A DNA stretch of 64,000 nt, from assembly GCA_024349245.1 (NCBI GenBank), contig JALDNG010000022.1, positions 1,506,001 to 1,570,000 on the forward strand. The letters run 5' to 3'. Numbering within the stretch: position 1 is the first letter of the stretch; each line of letters begins with the position of its first letter. The notes below the pieces were generated by a model, which was not told where the DNA came from, did not search any database, and saw only the letters and a list, made by a program, of their open reading frames with translations. Below, piece after piece: positions 1 through 11,372 of the stretch. Origin of the DNA: Neodontobutis hainanensis (Eukaryota; Chordata; Actinopteri; Gobiiformes; Odontobutidae). The translations under genes were made by a program, and so were the position numbers.

Positions 1-1000
1 TGAAATATGAATGTATAAATGGCTATTTTTTATGTAACAATGACTTATGTGAACTAAAAACAGGCTCAACTTGGCTCATTGGTAAAATGAGACATGGGCA
101 TGTTGTTGTTTTTGTATACCTCATTCTGTGTGCCTGTCCTTCATATGTTATTGTGGTTTCTCTCCAGATACCCCCACCATCCAATGACATGAATGTATAG
201 GCAAATCTAAATTTCCCATGATTATAGCTAGAAGATAATAGAGAATATTATAATTAATGTAATAAATTTTGTCCCTGCAGGGCTGCTGTAGTTGCTCAGG
301 CTATACAATATTTGTCACAGGCTACTGCTAGGATACTTTAAAACAGTTATGAATATGCAGCCCTCAAATGCACAGATGCATTATTTTGAGTAATAACCAT
401 ACAGAATGAAATAGAGCCAGAAGTAATACCATAATTGGGAAAAGGTCAGAAAAGTGAATGCATGTGAATGGTGGACTGTCTCAGGCCCCAGGATATGTGA
501 CCCTAACAGGGTAAGTGGTCGATTCATTTCAATATTAATTTCAATATTGGATTAATTGCTTTGTATTGCTACATGTTCTCTGTTGCTGTGATTGCAAAGT
601 GATGCACAACTTAATATTTCTATCAGCATACCATATACTGTATATGAATAGAGTTTGAATCCAAAAACAATTGTAAATGATAGAGAATGCATACTACTAG
701 TTCAGGAGTTGATTTTATCTGCACTACTTCTGTTCTGTGAGTGTTTAAATAAAGTTAAAGTTTGATTGTCTATCAGTATCAAGATAGAACCTTTATGGAA
801 ATAATTTATACATTATATGCCCTGCTGATGTATTGTGCTTCTAGAGAGGTCAAGCTCTTAAAACACTCTCATATTGCAAATGTGGCACTTCAATAGTTTT
901 CTCAGTTTTCTCATGTTCATCTGTGTATCAAACAATCTTAGGTAGGGTTACATATCTCCACTATGTCTGAGTAAAAGTCATAAAACCACTACAACAGACG
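1..1000. other. sequence downstream of allantoinase, no gene recognised
   Basis: AT-rich sequence beyond the 3' end of the minus-strand allantoinase gene. No reading frame of useful length, no clear splice-flanked exon and no repeat that I recognise. An AATAAA lies on the plus strand near 748, so part of it could be the 3' untranslated region of a plus-strand gene that starts outside the window, but nothing else supports this. Confidence 0.4.
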
Positions 1001-1020
1001 TGTAAGTATCAGCACACACT

Positions 1021-1026
1021 TTTATT
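1021..1026 (-). terminator. polyadenylation signal of allantoinase
   Basis: AATAAA on the minus strand, about 20 nt after the stop codon at 1046-1048, which implies an unusually short 3' untranslated region. Confidence 0.6.
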
Positions 1027-1045
1027 TAGTACTTCTTGTTTTGCC

Positions 1046-4000
1046 TCAAAGCTGAACCTGGCTTATCTGCTGAGGGATGAGGAGATGCTTCCCAAGAGGC
1101 TCGGGACAGAATCTGCCATCCTTGTACACCAGCTGTCCTCGGACAATAGTGGCACGCACCACACCTTGCAACTTCAGGCCCAGGTACGGAGTGAGCTGCA
1201 CACACAACCACACAGTCAGTCTCATACTCGTCTGTAGCATAAATTAGTCTGTTAATGATTTCACCACCTTGTTCCTATGATGTATACTTTCTTCTATAAT
1301 CTGTAAAACATGTGAAAAGGTTAGACTGGCACAAGCACCTTTGATGAAAAAAAGCTAAATAAATAATATTTGTTCAGTACAAATTTGATAACTGAACCTC
1401 AAATTCCCTCTCTGGGTCCCATATGACCATGTCTGCGTCGAAGCCAGGAGTGAGGCTGCCCTTGCGGTTGTCAAGACAACACAGCTGTGCGGTTTTGTAG
1501 CTGAGGAGTCTTACCACATCTGACAGCTGGAAGCCTCTTTTTCTGGCTGTACTCCAGAACAGGGGCAGACCTGACAACAGTTTGTATAACACAGTGAGTC
1601 AATTGAACATTATATTATTAGTGTATGACAGTCTGAGTGGGGTCTCACACAGTGTCTGCACAGTAAATGATTATAGGCTGAGCTCTGAGAACAGACACAC
1701 TGAACTTTGCCCACTGTAAATGATTGCCAAAGGAATATCTAGTCAAAAAAAATGGAAAGACCTGCTAATCCCCCTCACTGTCCCCCGAGATGGTTGAAAC
1801 ATTCTAATCCTGCGCACAAGGCACACGATCTATATAAAAACAGTCACAGCAACAACAGAAAGCACACAACCAAACAACCATATTATCATTTTTGTAATAT
1901 GAGAGTGGTGAATACAGCATAAGGACTCCTAATGTAAAAGGTGAACTCACAAGTGAACACATACAGGACAAAAAACATCTACTATGTAATGCCTAATACT
2001 ACCTACACATGAAACTGTTGTAAGATGGCAGCAAAGAAAAGTATGCTGCATGTGTCACTGTGGTGCTGTAAACTGGTGCTGAATGATGCTGTCACTCATC
2101 TGTTGAAACCACCTCAGGGGCAAAACATTGTAAATGCTTGTGTAATATATATATATATATATATATATATTGCATGGTTTATTTTTAAATAAAGTACTGT
2201 TATTACTAACATATGCTTTTTATTTAATACAATTTTTTTTTAAGGATTTCTGGAAATTTGCTCACAACCCCCACTTTGGAAACCCCTGGTCTTGCCAATT
2301 GGTGTTTCTTAATAAAATAACCACAAGATGAAATGAATTTCTCTATAATTGCTTTCACTTAATCATTCAGTCAGTGAGTATTAATAACTATTACTGCTGA
2401 TATTTTACTTGAAATAACAAAGTAAGTCAAAAAAGTTAATTTATGGCTTTAAATGCTCTCAACATCTGACGCTCTGCCTGCGTCATGGATTGACTCAATG
2501 TGCAAAAACAAAACTGTCACAATAACAGTAACAAGTAAGGGCTGTTCTTCAAGGTTTGTGCATTTTTTTAGTAGAAGCTAAAAAAATCTGTCAGCAACTA
2601 AATATCTGGTTGTCTTAAAACTGCACTGTAGCTCAAAGAAAAACTCGGCTTCAAGAATATGATAGAAATATGCTAATCATTTTTAGGACCCATTTCAAGT
2701 GGTTGGTACTGGGTTGGTTTCTGTGGCAGACCAATGTGACTCCTGCTGCTTTAGAATAACATCAAAGTAGTTGGCTTTCCATTTAGAACTAGTGATTTAT
2801 AAAAAAAAAAGAAGTCAAAGAGAAGTCAACAGGAGCTGTGTAGTTTTTCAGATGAAGCTGGAAAGTGAGAAGAGATATAGTGCAGATTTAGGAGGACACA
2901 TGGCCACATCTATCCACATAACTAGAAGATGGAATGGTCAAATGTATAGCCATAACACATGATTTGGGTTGTGGCCTCTAGAAGCCTATGTATTACCAAA
3001 CTGTAGAGAAGAAATGCCTCCCCAAGCTTGACTGAAGTCTCCAGTCTCTAGTTTCTTCAGGTCAGGTGTACAGGGGGAATGATCGGACACCACCATGTCA
3101 ATGTCTCCAGCTTTCAGTGCAGACCATAACTGCTCCTGGTAAAAGAATATTTATTTATTTAAAAAGATTATATAATGTTTTTTTTTTTTTTGCAGAGTGA
3201 GATATTGTGCTCACCTGATTTGTAGAGTCTCGGATTGGTGGGCAGCACTTGAACTGTGTGGCTCCTACAGGTATGTCATCCGCAGTCAGGCTGAGGTAGT
3301 GATGAGTGGTCTCCACAGTGAGGGGGGCTCCGGCCTGACGTGCCTCTTGGATCAGCCACAGTGGTTGTGCAGAAGACAGGTGAACGATGTGGCACCTCAC
3401 CCTAAAACATACCTATGCTGTCAGACCATATTTAGCAAACATAGCATAGCGTCTTTCAGGTGTTTTCTCACTGGTACTGAAGACAGAACTGTGTGACGAT
3501 GCGAATGGCCTCTGTTTCCATGATGTCTGGCCTGGACTGCAAGAAGGTGGAGTACTGGCAGGGCTCTTTAATAATGTAATCAGAAACATTTTACTGTTTC
3601 CTCAAAATAAGGGTATCCAACCCAATTTCCATACTCATAAATGAGACATTGTTTTGTTAGTCAAAAATAGAATGTGTTTTACTGTTTATCCTATATTCAA
3701 ATTAAATGTAAAAACACAATTCTGTCTGCAAACTGTTGTTTACTAGCCAATACTAGCCAAGAGAAATATCTGATCAACTAATAAGAGAGCTGAGCTTAAT
3801 CTCTAGAGTGAGGGGTTTGACCTGAAACTAAACTTGATTGGACCAGGCTGTTCATAATGCTTTTACACCCAAAAAAAACATAGAATTCAAAGGGGCTTAA
3901 ATGCTGAGACCTGATCCTAAATTATTGGGCAGGTTGGAAATGCTAAACAAAATACACTCTGATTTGTGAAAACCAGAACTTGATGTCATTTAAGCAGCCA

Positions 4001-5367
4001 TGGATGTGCCACTGAAGTAAAGTTAGCCTAAATGCAACATGTACAGAGAAAACAGAGAAGGGCCCAAAATGGATCCTTGCAGAACACCAGAGGTCAGAGG
4101 GGCTGTAGCAGAGGAAATGCATCCTACACAAACACAAATGTTTGTACAAATCTTACCTCCAGAGTCCTGTGTTGTGTCCTGAACATCCCTCTCTGCATGG
4201 AACTAGAGAAAAGACAGAAGTTGTTTATTTGCATTTATGTAATGTATTTGTGTACTGTTTACAATACTGTTGGTGGAATAAGTCCACAATGGTTAAGTGA
4301 CAGCCGTGAGTTACCAGTAGGACACTTCCAGTGCCCTGCAGCTGCTTCATGGCTGTGTGCAGGTCGCTTTCAGTCACATGGGGAAACTCATCCACCCCAC
4401 TGTGAATGAGGAAGCATTTGAACCCAGCCACTCCAGCTCGGATCATAGGCTGCAGCTCCAACTGTAAATAAAAACCACACAGGGGGATAAGGTGTGTTCA
4501 CTTTTGACAATATTGAAAAGATGGGGGTGGTGCCACACCTCATTACCAGGAATCACTCCTCCCCAAAAGGCAGTGTCCACAAAACACTTGCCTATTGCCT
4601 CACGCAGCTTTTCGTGAAAATTTGCTAGTGTTGTAGTTGGAGGGATGGTATTTCTGTAGGAATGAAATGAAAGAGAAATGGTTTGGAGTTTCTTTGTAGC
4701 TAAAAAACAGTACTTTTGTAACCCATACATGATAAATATGTAATATAATGTTATAATATATACATGTTCTAATGAAGTGTTTAGGAGATAATAATTCACT
4801 GGAAACTGCTTTGTTGGACCAGTTGGTTCACATTTAGTAATTCACGATTGTAAATAAGCAAATAAATAGATATTGATCATTACAAACATTGAATCAATTG
4901 ATCAACAATAACATCAGTTTTACAATAATGCTACTAATACTACTTTAGATTGTGTTTGTGTTGGTTTACAGAGGCATGTCGACTATAGTAGTGACCCCTC
5001 CTGCAGCGGCTGCTCTGGTAGCCGTCCAGAAACCCTCCCATTTGGTACGTCCTGGTTCATTCACGTGCACATGACAGTCAACCAGACCTGGCATCACCAC
5101 ACTGTCACCTACATCCAACACCTGATATGAAACACACCTCTGGCATTATTAAATCATATGTCTGCGCCCTCTTCTTTCCACTAGGGCCCGTATCCCTAAA
5201 CAGAAGGTGAGCCTGCTTACCTTGCAGGACCTCTCTCCAGAAAAGTTGGAGTCTGTCAGAATCTGATGGATCTTTCCATTCTTTAAGACAACAACAGCAG
5301 GACGCAGCTCAGTGCCCAGCAGAACCCTGGTGCTCCGGACAGCACTGACACATGACCCCAACTCCAT
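1046..5367 (-). CDS. aln: allantoinase, complete 11-exon gene
   Basis: Hydrolyses allantoin to allantoate in the uric-acid breakdown pathway kept in fish and amphibians; the family is called mitochondrial or peroxisomal. Exons in order of transcription: 5221-5367, 4970-5121, 4539-4653, 4315-4461, 4157-4202, 3472-3565, 3215-3401, 2997-3135, 1398-1570, 1268-1300, 1046-1195. They sum to 1,383 nt (460 residues plus stop) and every junction keeps frame. Amidohydrolase hallmarks are visible: the metal-binding DCHVHVNEPGR, the likely carboxylated lysine in GFKCFLIHSG, the histidines in CHIVHLSSA and VETTHHYLS, and the aspartate in VVSDHSPC. The start at 5367 opens MELGSCVSAVRSTRVLLGTE. The donor after exon 9 (GAG/gttcag) is weak. 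Size fits the family (frog enzyme about 480). Divergent from ttc39c, about 9 kb away. Recognition of the family is firm; the exon edges are my inference. Confidence 0.92.
1268..1300 (-). CDS. aln: 33-nt microexon 10 of allantoinase
   Basis: Flanked on the minus strand by ttttacag and gtggtg. It encodes IIEESIHHRNK in phase 0-0 and fills the gap between the DPEREFEV end of exon 9 and the LTPYLGLKLQG start of exon 11. Allantoinases have a short HHKNK-like stretch at exactly this place, so the exon is very likely real although far too short for gene finders that use length. Confidence 0.8.
2145..2170. repeat. (AT)n microsatellite
   Basis: About thirteen AT dinucleotides in the intron between allantoinase exons 8 and 9. 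That intron (1571-2996) otherwise shows nothing that I recognise. Confidence 0.9.
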
Positions 5368-5369
5368 AC

Positions 5370-8330
5370 TGAGGCCTGACTGCAGCAGTTAACTGTGCTG
5401 TGGCCGTTATCAGGAAATCACACTGGCGCTAACGTGAGGCCCGGCCCACTGCCGACTGGTCAAGGATCAGAGTTTGTTGACTTTCTTGTCTGATGGGGAA
5501 ATATGAAATATAGTCAGTCTATTCTTATTGAAGAGAGAATGTCATAAATGAAAATAAAGTCACAAATGAGAACTGCTCGGTAATTGTGAAAGGTTTTATG
5601 TGAGTCTACTTACATGTTAATACGCTAACAGATGTTACTTGTACCTGGGCCACAAATGTTTTGCCCAGGGGCCAACACAACCCTTAACCCGTCCCTGATT
5701 GAGTGATATTATTGTTTTAACATGAATGGTTAATGACGTCCGGAAGAAGTATGCCATCTGTCAGTGTAATTGAACTCAATAATTGTTATAATCCCTATAT
5801 AGGCTTAATATAGCTCCATAGAAGGATACCTCTACAACAGTCTATATCTGTGTGAAATAATTACTGCAACTCGTGTTTTTTGGTATTTATAGGTCTGTAA
5901 TGTCACACATTTGTGGATTATGTCTCTTATTTACCCACGACAGTATCTGTCACCACAGAGGTTGTCCAAGTAAGTCTGTGAAAGGGCTCACTACGCTAGC
6001 ACTTATATTGTTGTTTTCTAGGCTTCAATGTGAATTATTTGTCTTTGCAAAGCTCCTAAACACATGTCAACACTGTAGGAGTTTGTGGTTGATGCGTGTG
6101 TTTATGCTTTCTCATTATTATGAGAATAAATGTTAAAAACACCATGTTATAGTAAAGGACAGCATCAGCATCACCCGTTTCCAATAGGATTTCCCATTGT
6201 AAAGCGTTCATTTTTGATCTTTATCTTTTTTTTACTAATTGGACAGGTATAAATAGTCATTACTTATTAATAGAATAAACAAAATCTAAAAGTATAATAG
6301 TGATGGGGATTGTGTTTAGAGCTGATTTACATTATACATAGACTATATTGTGTAGAAACACTACTATTACTGTTCAGTGTGACATCACATTGTACATTCA
6401 CATTCATTCATTTTCTATAGTTTTGAGATGAACCTCGTGGACTCTGATGAAGACCAGCCCAGAAGTATTTAGTAGCATTTAGAAGCCTTGATGAAACACA
6501 GGAGCAGGACACTGATGGTCCAATGAATTACAGAACCTGACTGTCATTCATAATGTGCTCAGAATCTGCTGTTATATTACCTACCTTCTTATTTACTTTG
6601 TAATAAATTTACCAAAGTTAGTTGAGTGTTATTTATTAGGTTTGTACAATCATATGAAGGCTACATTAATAGTGTACGGTCATATAAACACTTATTGACA
6701 GATAAGGTACACAGTTATGGTGGGAAATGCACTTTTCCGGTGCGGCTTTTTAACTTCAGAAAATTACAAAATGATGTACGTTGTATTCGATGCCAAATGT
6801 AGCTTTTACGGGCTATTAAAAGGCAAAGTTAGTCAAAGACTCGTTGTTTTCAGCAACAAAATAAACGATGTAGTGTGTTTAAAACGTCTGGGGTGACCCA
6901 CGTTCCTTGAACGTGACAGGCCGGGAATGAAGGCATGGCTTCATTATGCCTTCATTTTCCGGCCACGCCCCTCACGACAGAACAGGGTCAACAATTTTTG
7001 TCTGAAGCAAAATGTCTGAAGCTGAAAAATGTGATCCGAAAGTGATTTTTAGCTCTATATTGCTGCATACAGTTCGTCTTCAGACCTACACACTCAACAC
7101 TAAAATTGTATCTACATACAAGATTCCAGATTATTATTAAAATGGTTTGTTAAAATCGAATAATTTAGACACAAAAAGCAATAATATAGTCTTCATATCA
7201 TAACAGCATATGTTTCTTTACCTTTTTTTCCTTCTCGATGCTGGGGGAGTACTTCGCCTAACCTTCTGTGTGTTCCCCCACCTCCAGCTTTACAACTCAA
7301 GCACTGAGTAGCCTACAAGGCTTTGTTGAGTTCTGAACTAAGCTAAAGTAAAAGACAACTAAAAGACGTATTGCAGCATCTTTCGGCGAGAATAACAATT
7401 CGTGTTGAGACGAGCATCGCAAATTAGCCTTGGCTACAAATGCTTTGGTATGTGACACAGATAACGGACCATCCTTGTCCCTATCAAATAAACGTTAAAT
7501 AAATGATCAGGAAAAAGATCAAGGCATCTTTTATTTCAGAAATCATCAAAGCAATGCACGAGCAGGGCGGAGGGGCAAAGTTAGCTGAAACGTCATCGCT
7601 TTGTAACAACCAATCACAGCAGACCACCCTGTCCACCCCAAACTTTCTAGAATCAACCGTGGCAAAGGGAGCTGACCATGGATTTAAAGCTTACCTATGG
7701 CTGTCCTCTGGAGGAAACCAGCTGTCGAAGGATTTAATTGTGTTTTCGTTTCTTTTTTTAGATTGAAATAGAAAAGAAAAGCAATACAATTTCAACAAAA
7801 TGTTTACGTACACATCATGTAGTTGGCGGAACAAAATAGCCAGGGTAATTAAGTAATTCATTTTCAACATTTCATTGGTTACTGAGCCTAGATTTTCTGA
7901 TATTAATTGGTCTCTGATCAGTGCCTGCCTCTCGCTTCTCACTGAACCCCGCCTCGCTCCTCTCACACAGACCTTTTGACTGGAGCAAAAAAAAAAACCG
8001 AAACAAAACATATTTGTTTGCAAATTTTTTCTTTTGTTTTTTTTAGTTTGAGAATATATTTTTGTTTGCAGCAGAGTTTTGCTTTAATATTATTGAGTAT
8101 GTAATAGTATATTAAGTATTTATTAATGTTTTTGTTAATTATGTGTTCAATGTATTTGACACTTGTTTCTCAGTATTAAAGCTAAAAGTGAAGCTAACTT
8201 TTGATATGCATTGTATCCATTAGGATGTTGCTTTTCTGCTTGTTTTGGCTGTCTGTACAGGCTGGAACCGTTATGTGGATCACAAGACAAGCAGTTAAGC
8301 CTTTGAGAACCACAGTTTACCGCTTTTCAG
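5370..8330. other. intergenic DNA upstream of allantoinase
   Basis: No gene recognised. The allantoinase promoter should lie just above 5367, but no TATA box is obvious. At 6919-6964 a near-perfect inverted repeat (arms of about 18 nt, loop of about 9 nt) sits in GC-richer DNA. Short open frames here have no splice or family support. Confidence 0.5.
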
Positions 8331-8339
8331 GCATACACA

Positions 8340-8664
8340 ATCTTTTTTTTAAAGCTAGAACGGATGTTGTCCATGCCTCGTTTCCGTCTGTCTACTGTTG
8401 GTGGAAGGTCATTTAGTATAAATGCTCCTCAGTTATGGGATGCGCTGCCTCTTACTCTACGAAACATCTCATCTGTGGGTGCATTTAAGTCCCAGTTAAA
8501 AACATATCTATTTAACAAGAATTTCGGATAATGCATTTATCTTTATTACGTGATGTGCATACATAGATGTATATGTAAGTGTCTGAATGTACTGTATTTG
8601 TGAAATGTAAAGCGACCTTGAGCTACGGAAAGGCGCTATATAAATAAAACTTCTTCTTCTTCTC
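8340..8664 (+). mobile_element. 3' end of an L2-like LINE
   Basis: Frame read from about 8371 to 8531 gives MPRFRLSTVGGRSFSINA and then PQLWDALPLTLRN and LKTYLFNKNFG before a stop. This is the characteristic tail of L2/CR1-type reverse transcriptase proteins in fish. The following untranslated part ends in ggcgctatataaataaa and a (CTT)n run, the usual 3' microsatellite of these elements. Strongly 5'-truncated, with no catalytic core. Confidence 0.85.
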
Positions 8665-9252
8665 GAAAGAGCGTCTGCTCAGACAAAGACCTGGACCATA
8701 GTAAATCCTGGACAGGTTTGTACTCATGTTATCCTTGTCTGGTGGTGTTTTAATTTGCTGAGTGCCTTTACCTACTGCTCAGTCGATATAAACTGGAACT
8801 ACAGCTAACTTATTTACACGCTGGAGTTGGTAGATGAACATATAGGCATGTTTTATTTTGTCAGGAAATTTGTTAAACCGTTTTTTTTTTGGCTGAAGAG
8901 TCTGAGGTGTTGTAATGAAGTGTAAATAAACATGTAACTACTCGTTTCCATCCTGTTCTAGCCTGTGCTCAAATCCCCTACTGTTCAGTGTCCAGCAGTA
9001 CACGGCACTAAGACTATTTTAACCACAACAACCAGCGTTTAAGAATCAATAATATATTGCCATATAAATGTGCCCAGTGATAATCACGTTTTGAAGAGTC
9101 TGTTTGTGTTTTGGTGCAAGAATCAAGGCGCTTGAGTGTCCTGTCGGCAGCTGGAGACAAACACCTACGTGACTGAGGAAGACTCTTCACTGAGGCTGGG
9201 ACACAGGCGAAAGCAGGCCTTGTACAATATACAATCTACGGCCTGTATTCAC

Positions 9253-9597
9253 TAGCCTGGCTCCGCCCTCCTACGTACTTCCGCTCAATTTCATTTCGCT
9301 TTAGTACTTAGTCTGGGATCGCTGTATATTCTTAGGTTTCCAGAAATCAATTTTTTGTAGGACCAATCAGCGAACAGAGGGAGTGACTTGTTGTTTCCGG
9401 TCGGTTTCGGCGCATGACATACGTCACGACCACACGTTAGCGATTGGCTATGGCAGATCCTGAGTGACTCTGGGCAGATCCAATAGTTTTAAACTTCAAC
9501 AGAGTTCCCGCATACAAGGAAGTAAACGCTTGTCAATGGAGCGAGGCCAGACTCTCTGTACAAATGAAATGTACGAGAGTCTGGTAGAACCAGGCTA
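9253..9597. mobile_element. non-autonomous DNA transposon (MITE), 345 bp
   Basis: Ends are inverted: TAGCCTGGCTC on the left and GAACCAGGCTA on the right. Both ends are flanked by the same 9 bp, TGTATTCAC (9244-9252 and 9598-9606), a perfect target-site duplication. No coding capacity. The 9-bp duplication would suit a Mutator-like or related family, and 8 bp would suit hAT; I cannot assign it. A related right end (GGTCTGGTTGACCAGGCTA) is at about 26366-26384. Confidence 0.75.
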
Positions 9598-9814
9598 TGT
9601 ATTCACAGCTTCAGTCGCATCAATAGTTTTTGTTATAATAGTAAAAGTGAAGTTTGATTGTTTACGCAGACGGATCAGCTAAAAGCCTGTTTTTCGTGTT
9701 TTGTGTAGTCACTGAATACCCCACAATATAGGTACACTTCAAATATTTTTTTATGTAAACAAAAATATTACAGTTCTAATGTTGTATATGCAGTGATTGT
9801 TATATTACAAAGAT

Positions 9815-10057
9815 TTATTTTGCAACATTATGAATCAAGTCACACCTATTTATGGTCTTTAACATGTCTATTGTCTTCTGGGTCTGAGTCTTCATCTCCT
9901 GTTCAAGGGTCAGCTCTCGAATGGACCAGTCCGGCCTGAGCTGCGTCTCTGTGTCTGCAGCTGCTGCAGCCTCTGTTTCTCCTTAACTGCCCCTGTCTCT
10001 GGAATCACACACTCTTCTCCAATAGCAGAGCTGAAGCTGATGTTGAAGCCTGAAAGA
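9815..10057 (-). pseudogene. orphan coding-like terminal exon with a frameshift
   Basis: On the minus strand an acceptor (tttatgcag) opens a stretch reading SSAIGEECVIPETGAVKEKQ then RLQQLQTQ. After a one-base shift it continues as TQLRPDWSIRELTLEQ then EMKTQTQKTIDMLK to a stop at 9815-9817. An AATAAA on the same strand (9814-9819) overlaps that stop. Glutamine- and glutamate-rich, probably helical. I do not recognise the family. No start codon and no clear upstream exon; a gtaagt donor on the minus strand (10674-10679) could end a first exon. It may be a decayed gene, or a real gene with an assembly indel. Confidence 0.4.
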
Positions 10058-10923
10058 CTGCATAAACAATGTGTATAATCATCATTTGTCTGGTTATTAT
10101 AATATTTCTATAACTAAGAAGAGAAAGCAAAGAGTGTAGTTTATGGTTATTATTGATTAGAAAACAAATTAAATAAACACATTTTAAATCTATTTCACAT
10201 TCAATTCTTACTATTGCACATACAACTAATGTTGCACACTTACCTTTACCCCATTAATGTATACAGTCTATGGTTTACATATCATCTCTTACATTATAAA
10301 TAAAAAAAATACAAAATTCACTGTGGACAGCAAAGATAGAATATAATTGTATAGGCACGTTTACAGAGAACATGAAAATAAATGTTTTGAATATTTGTAA
10401 CAGTGTGTTGTTCTGCAGATTAAGCATTTTAATCAAAAGTCACTTGGTCTTGAGATGGACAAGAATTCAGGACAATGACAAATGGCTTTAGAGGATTAAC
10501 AAAACCACCAGCCTTAGAATGATTAAAATAAAATGCCATCACTAGAATACAAATAGCATATTTGTAATACTGGAGTTGTTTAAGTCCACAAGCTCTTTTC
10601 ACTATTTGCTAGTTTTGTAAACATAACCAAGTACATCGTACACATAAATATCAAAAACGTTATTAAATAGGCTACTTACAGTTTATTAAGGTTAACCCTT
10701 TCTGTGGGAAAAACTTTCGACTAACTGCTGGAGCAGGTATGTTTTCTGTGCTTTCGAACAGAGAAGGTGTGTTCGAGATGAAGTGCGCCACGCCTGGATT
10801 GTAGAGGGCAGGCCGCAGCAGTGGGCGGGGAAAACAGTCGTGTTGTCAAGCGTCTCCCATGGAACCTCCTAAATGTTCGTTGCGTAAGGGCGCCGCCATG
10901 CGGCGAAATACGGCGAAATACAG

Positions 10924-11372
10924 CAGTATACCGCTGTCCACCAGAGGGCGGGCTCCAAAAGCGGAAATATAAGGAGAAAGCCAATGACGACTTTACAAGT
11001 GTAAAAATTATGTTTACAGCCTGGTAAATTATCGTTTTACTATGGAGTAAAAGCCAAAAAGCCCGGATGTAACAGCCATTTTATTGCCCTTTTATTACGA
11101 CAATATCGGTAAATAGGGAACCTATGGGCGGATAACATCCATATTTTTACAATCTATTGGTCCCCTATTCACCGATATTGTTGTTACCACAGGGCAATAA
11201 AGTGGTGGTTACATCCAGCTTTTCGGCTTTTACTGCATAGTATAACAATAGTTTTTAGTTAGCATAAATGGATGTATTCATCAAATTTTTTTTACACTTG
11301 TAAAGTTGCACTAGATTTCTCCTTATATTTCTGCTTTTGGAGTCTGCCCTCTGGTGCACGGAAGTATATTGC
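10924..11372. mobile_element. long foldback (palindromic MITE-like) element
   Basis: The two halves are inverted copies. The left arm (10939-11110) runs from CACCAGAGGGC through acaagtgtaaaaatta and agtaaaagccaaaaagc to acaatatcggtaaatagg. The right arm (11161-11356) carries the reverse complements in mirrored order and ends GCCCTCTGGTG. The arms differ by substitutions, so the element is old. No protein is encoded. Related sequence recurs at 47510-47770. Confidence 0.75.

Noticed and set aside
4032..4409. 125-codon plus-strand frame in the allantoinase gene
   Set aside because: Antisense shadow of allantoinase exons 4 and 5.
10721..10984. 87-codon minus-strand frame
   Set aside because: It lies partly in the foldback element arm and the GC-richer flank; arginine-rich composition without any family signal.
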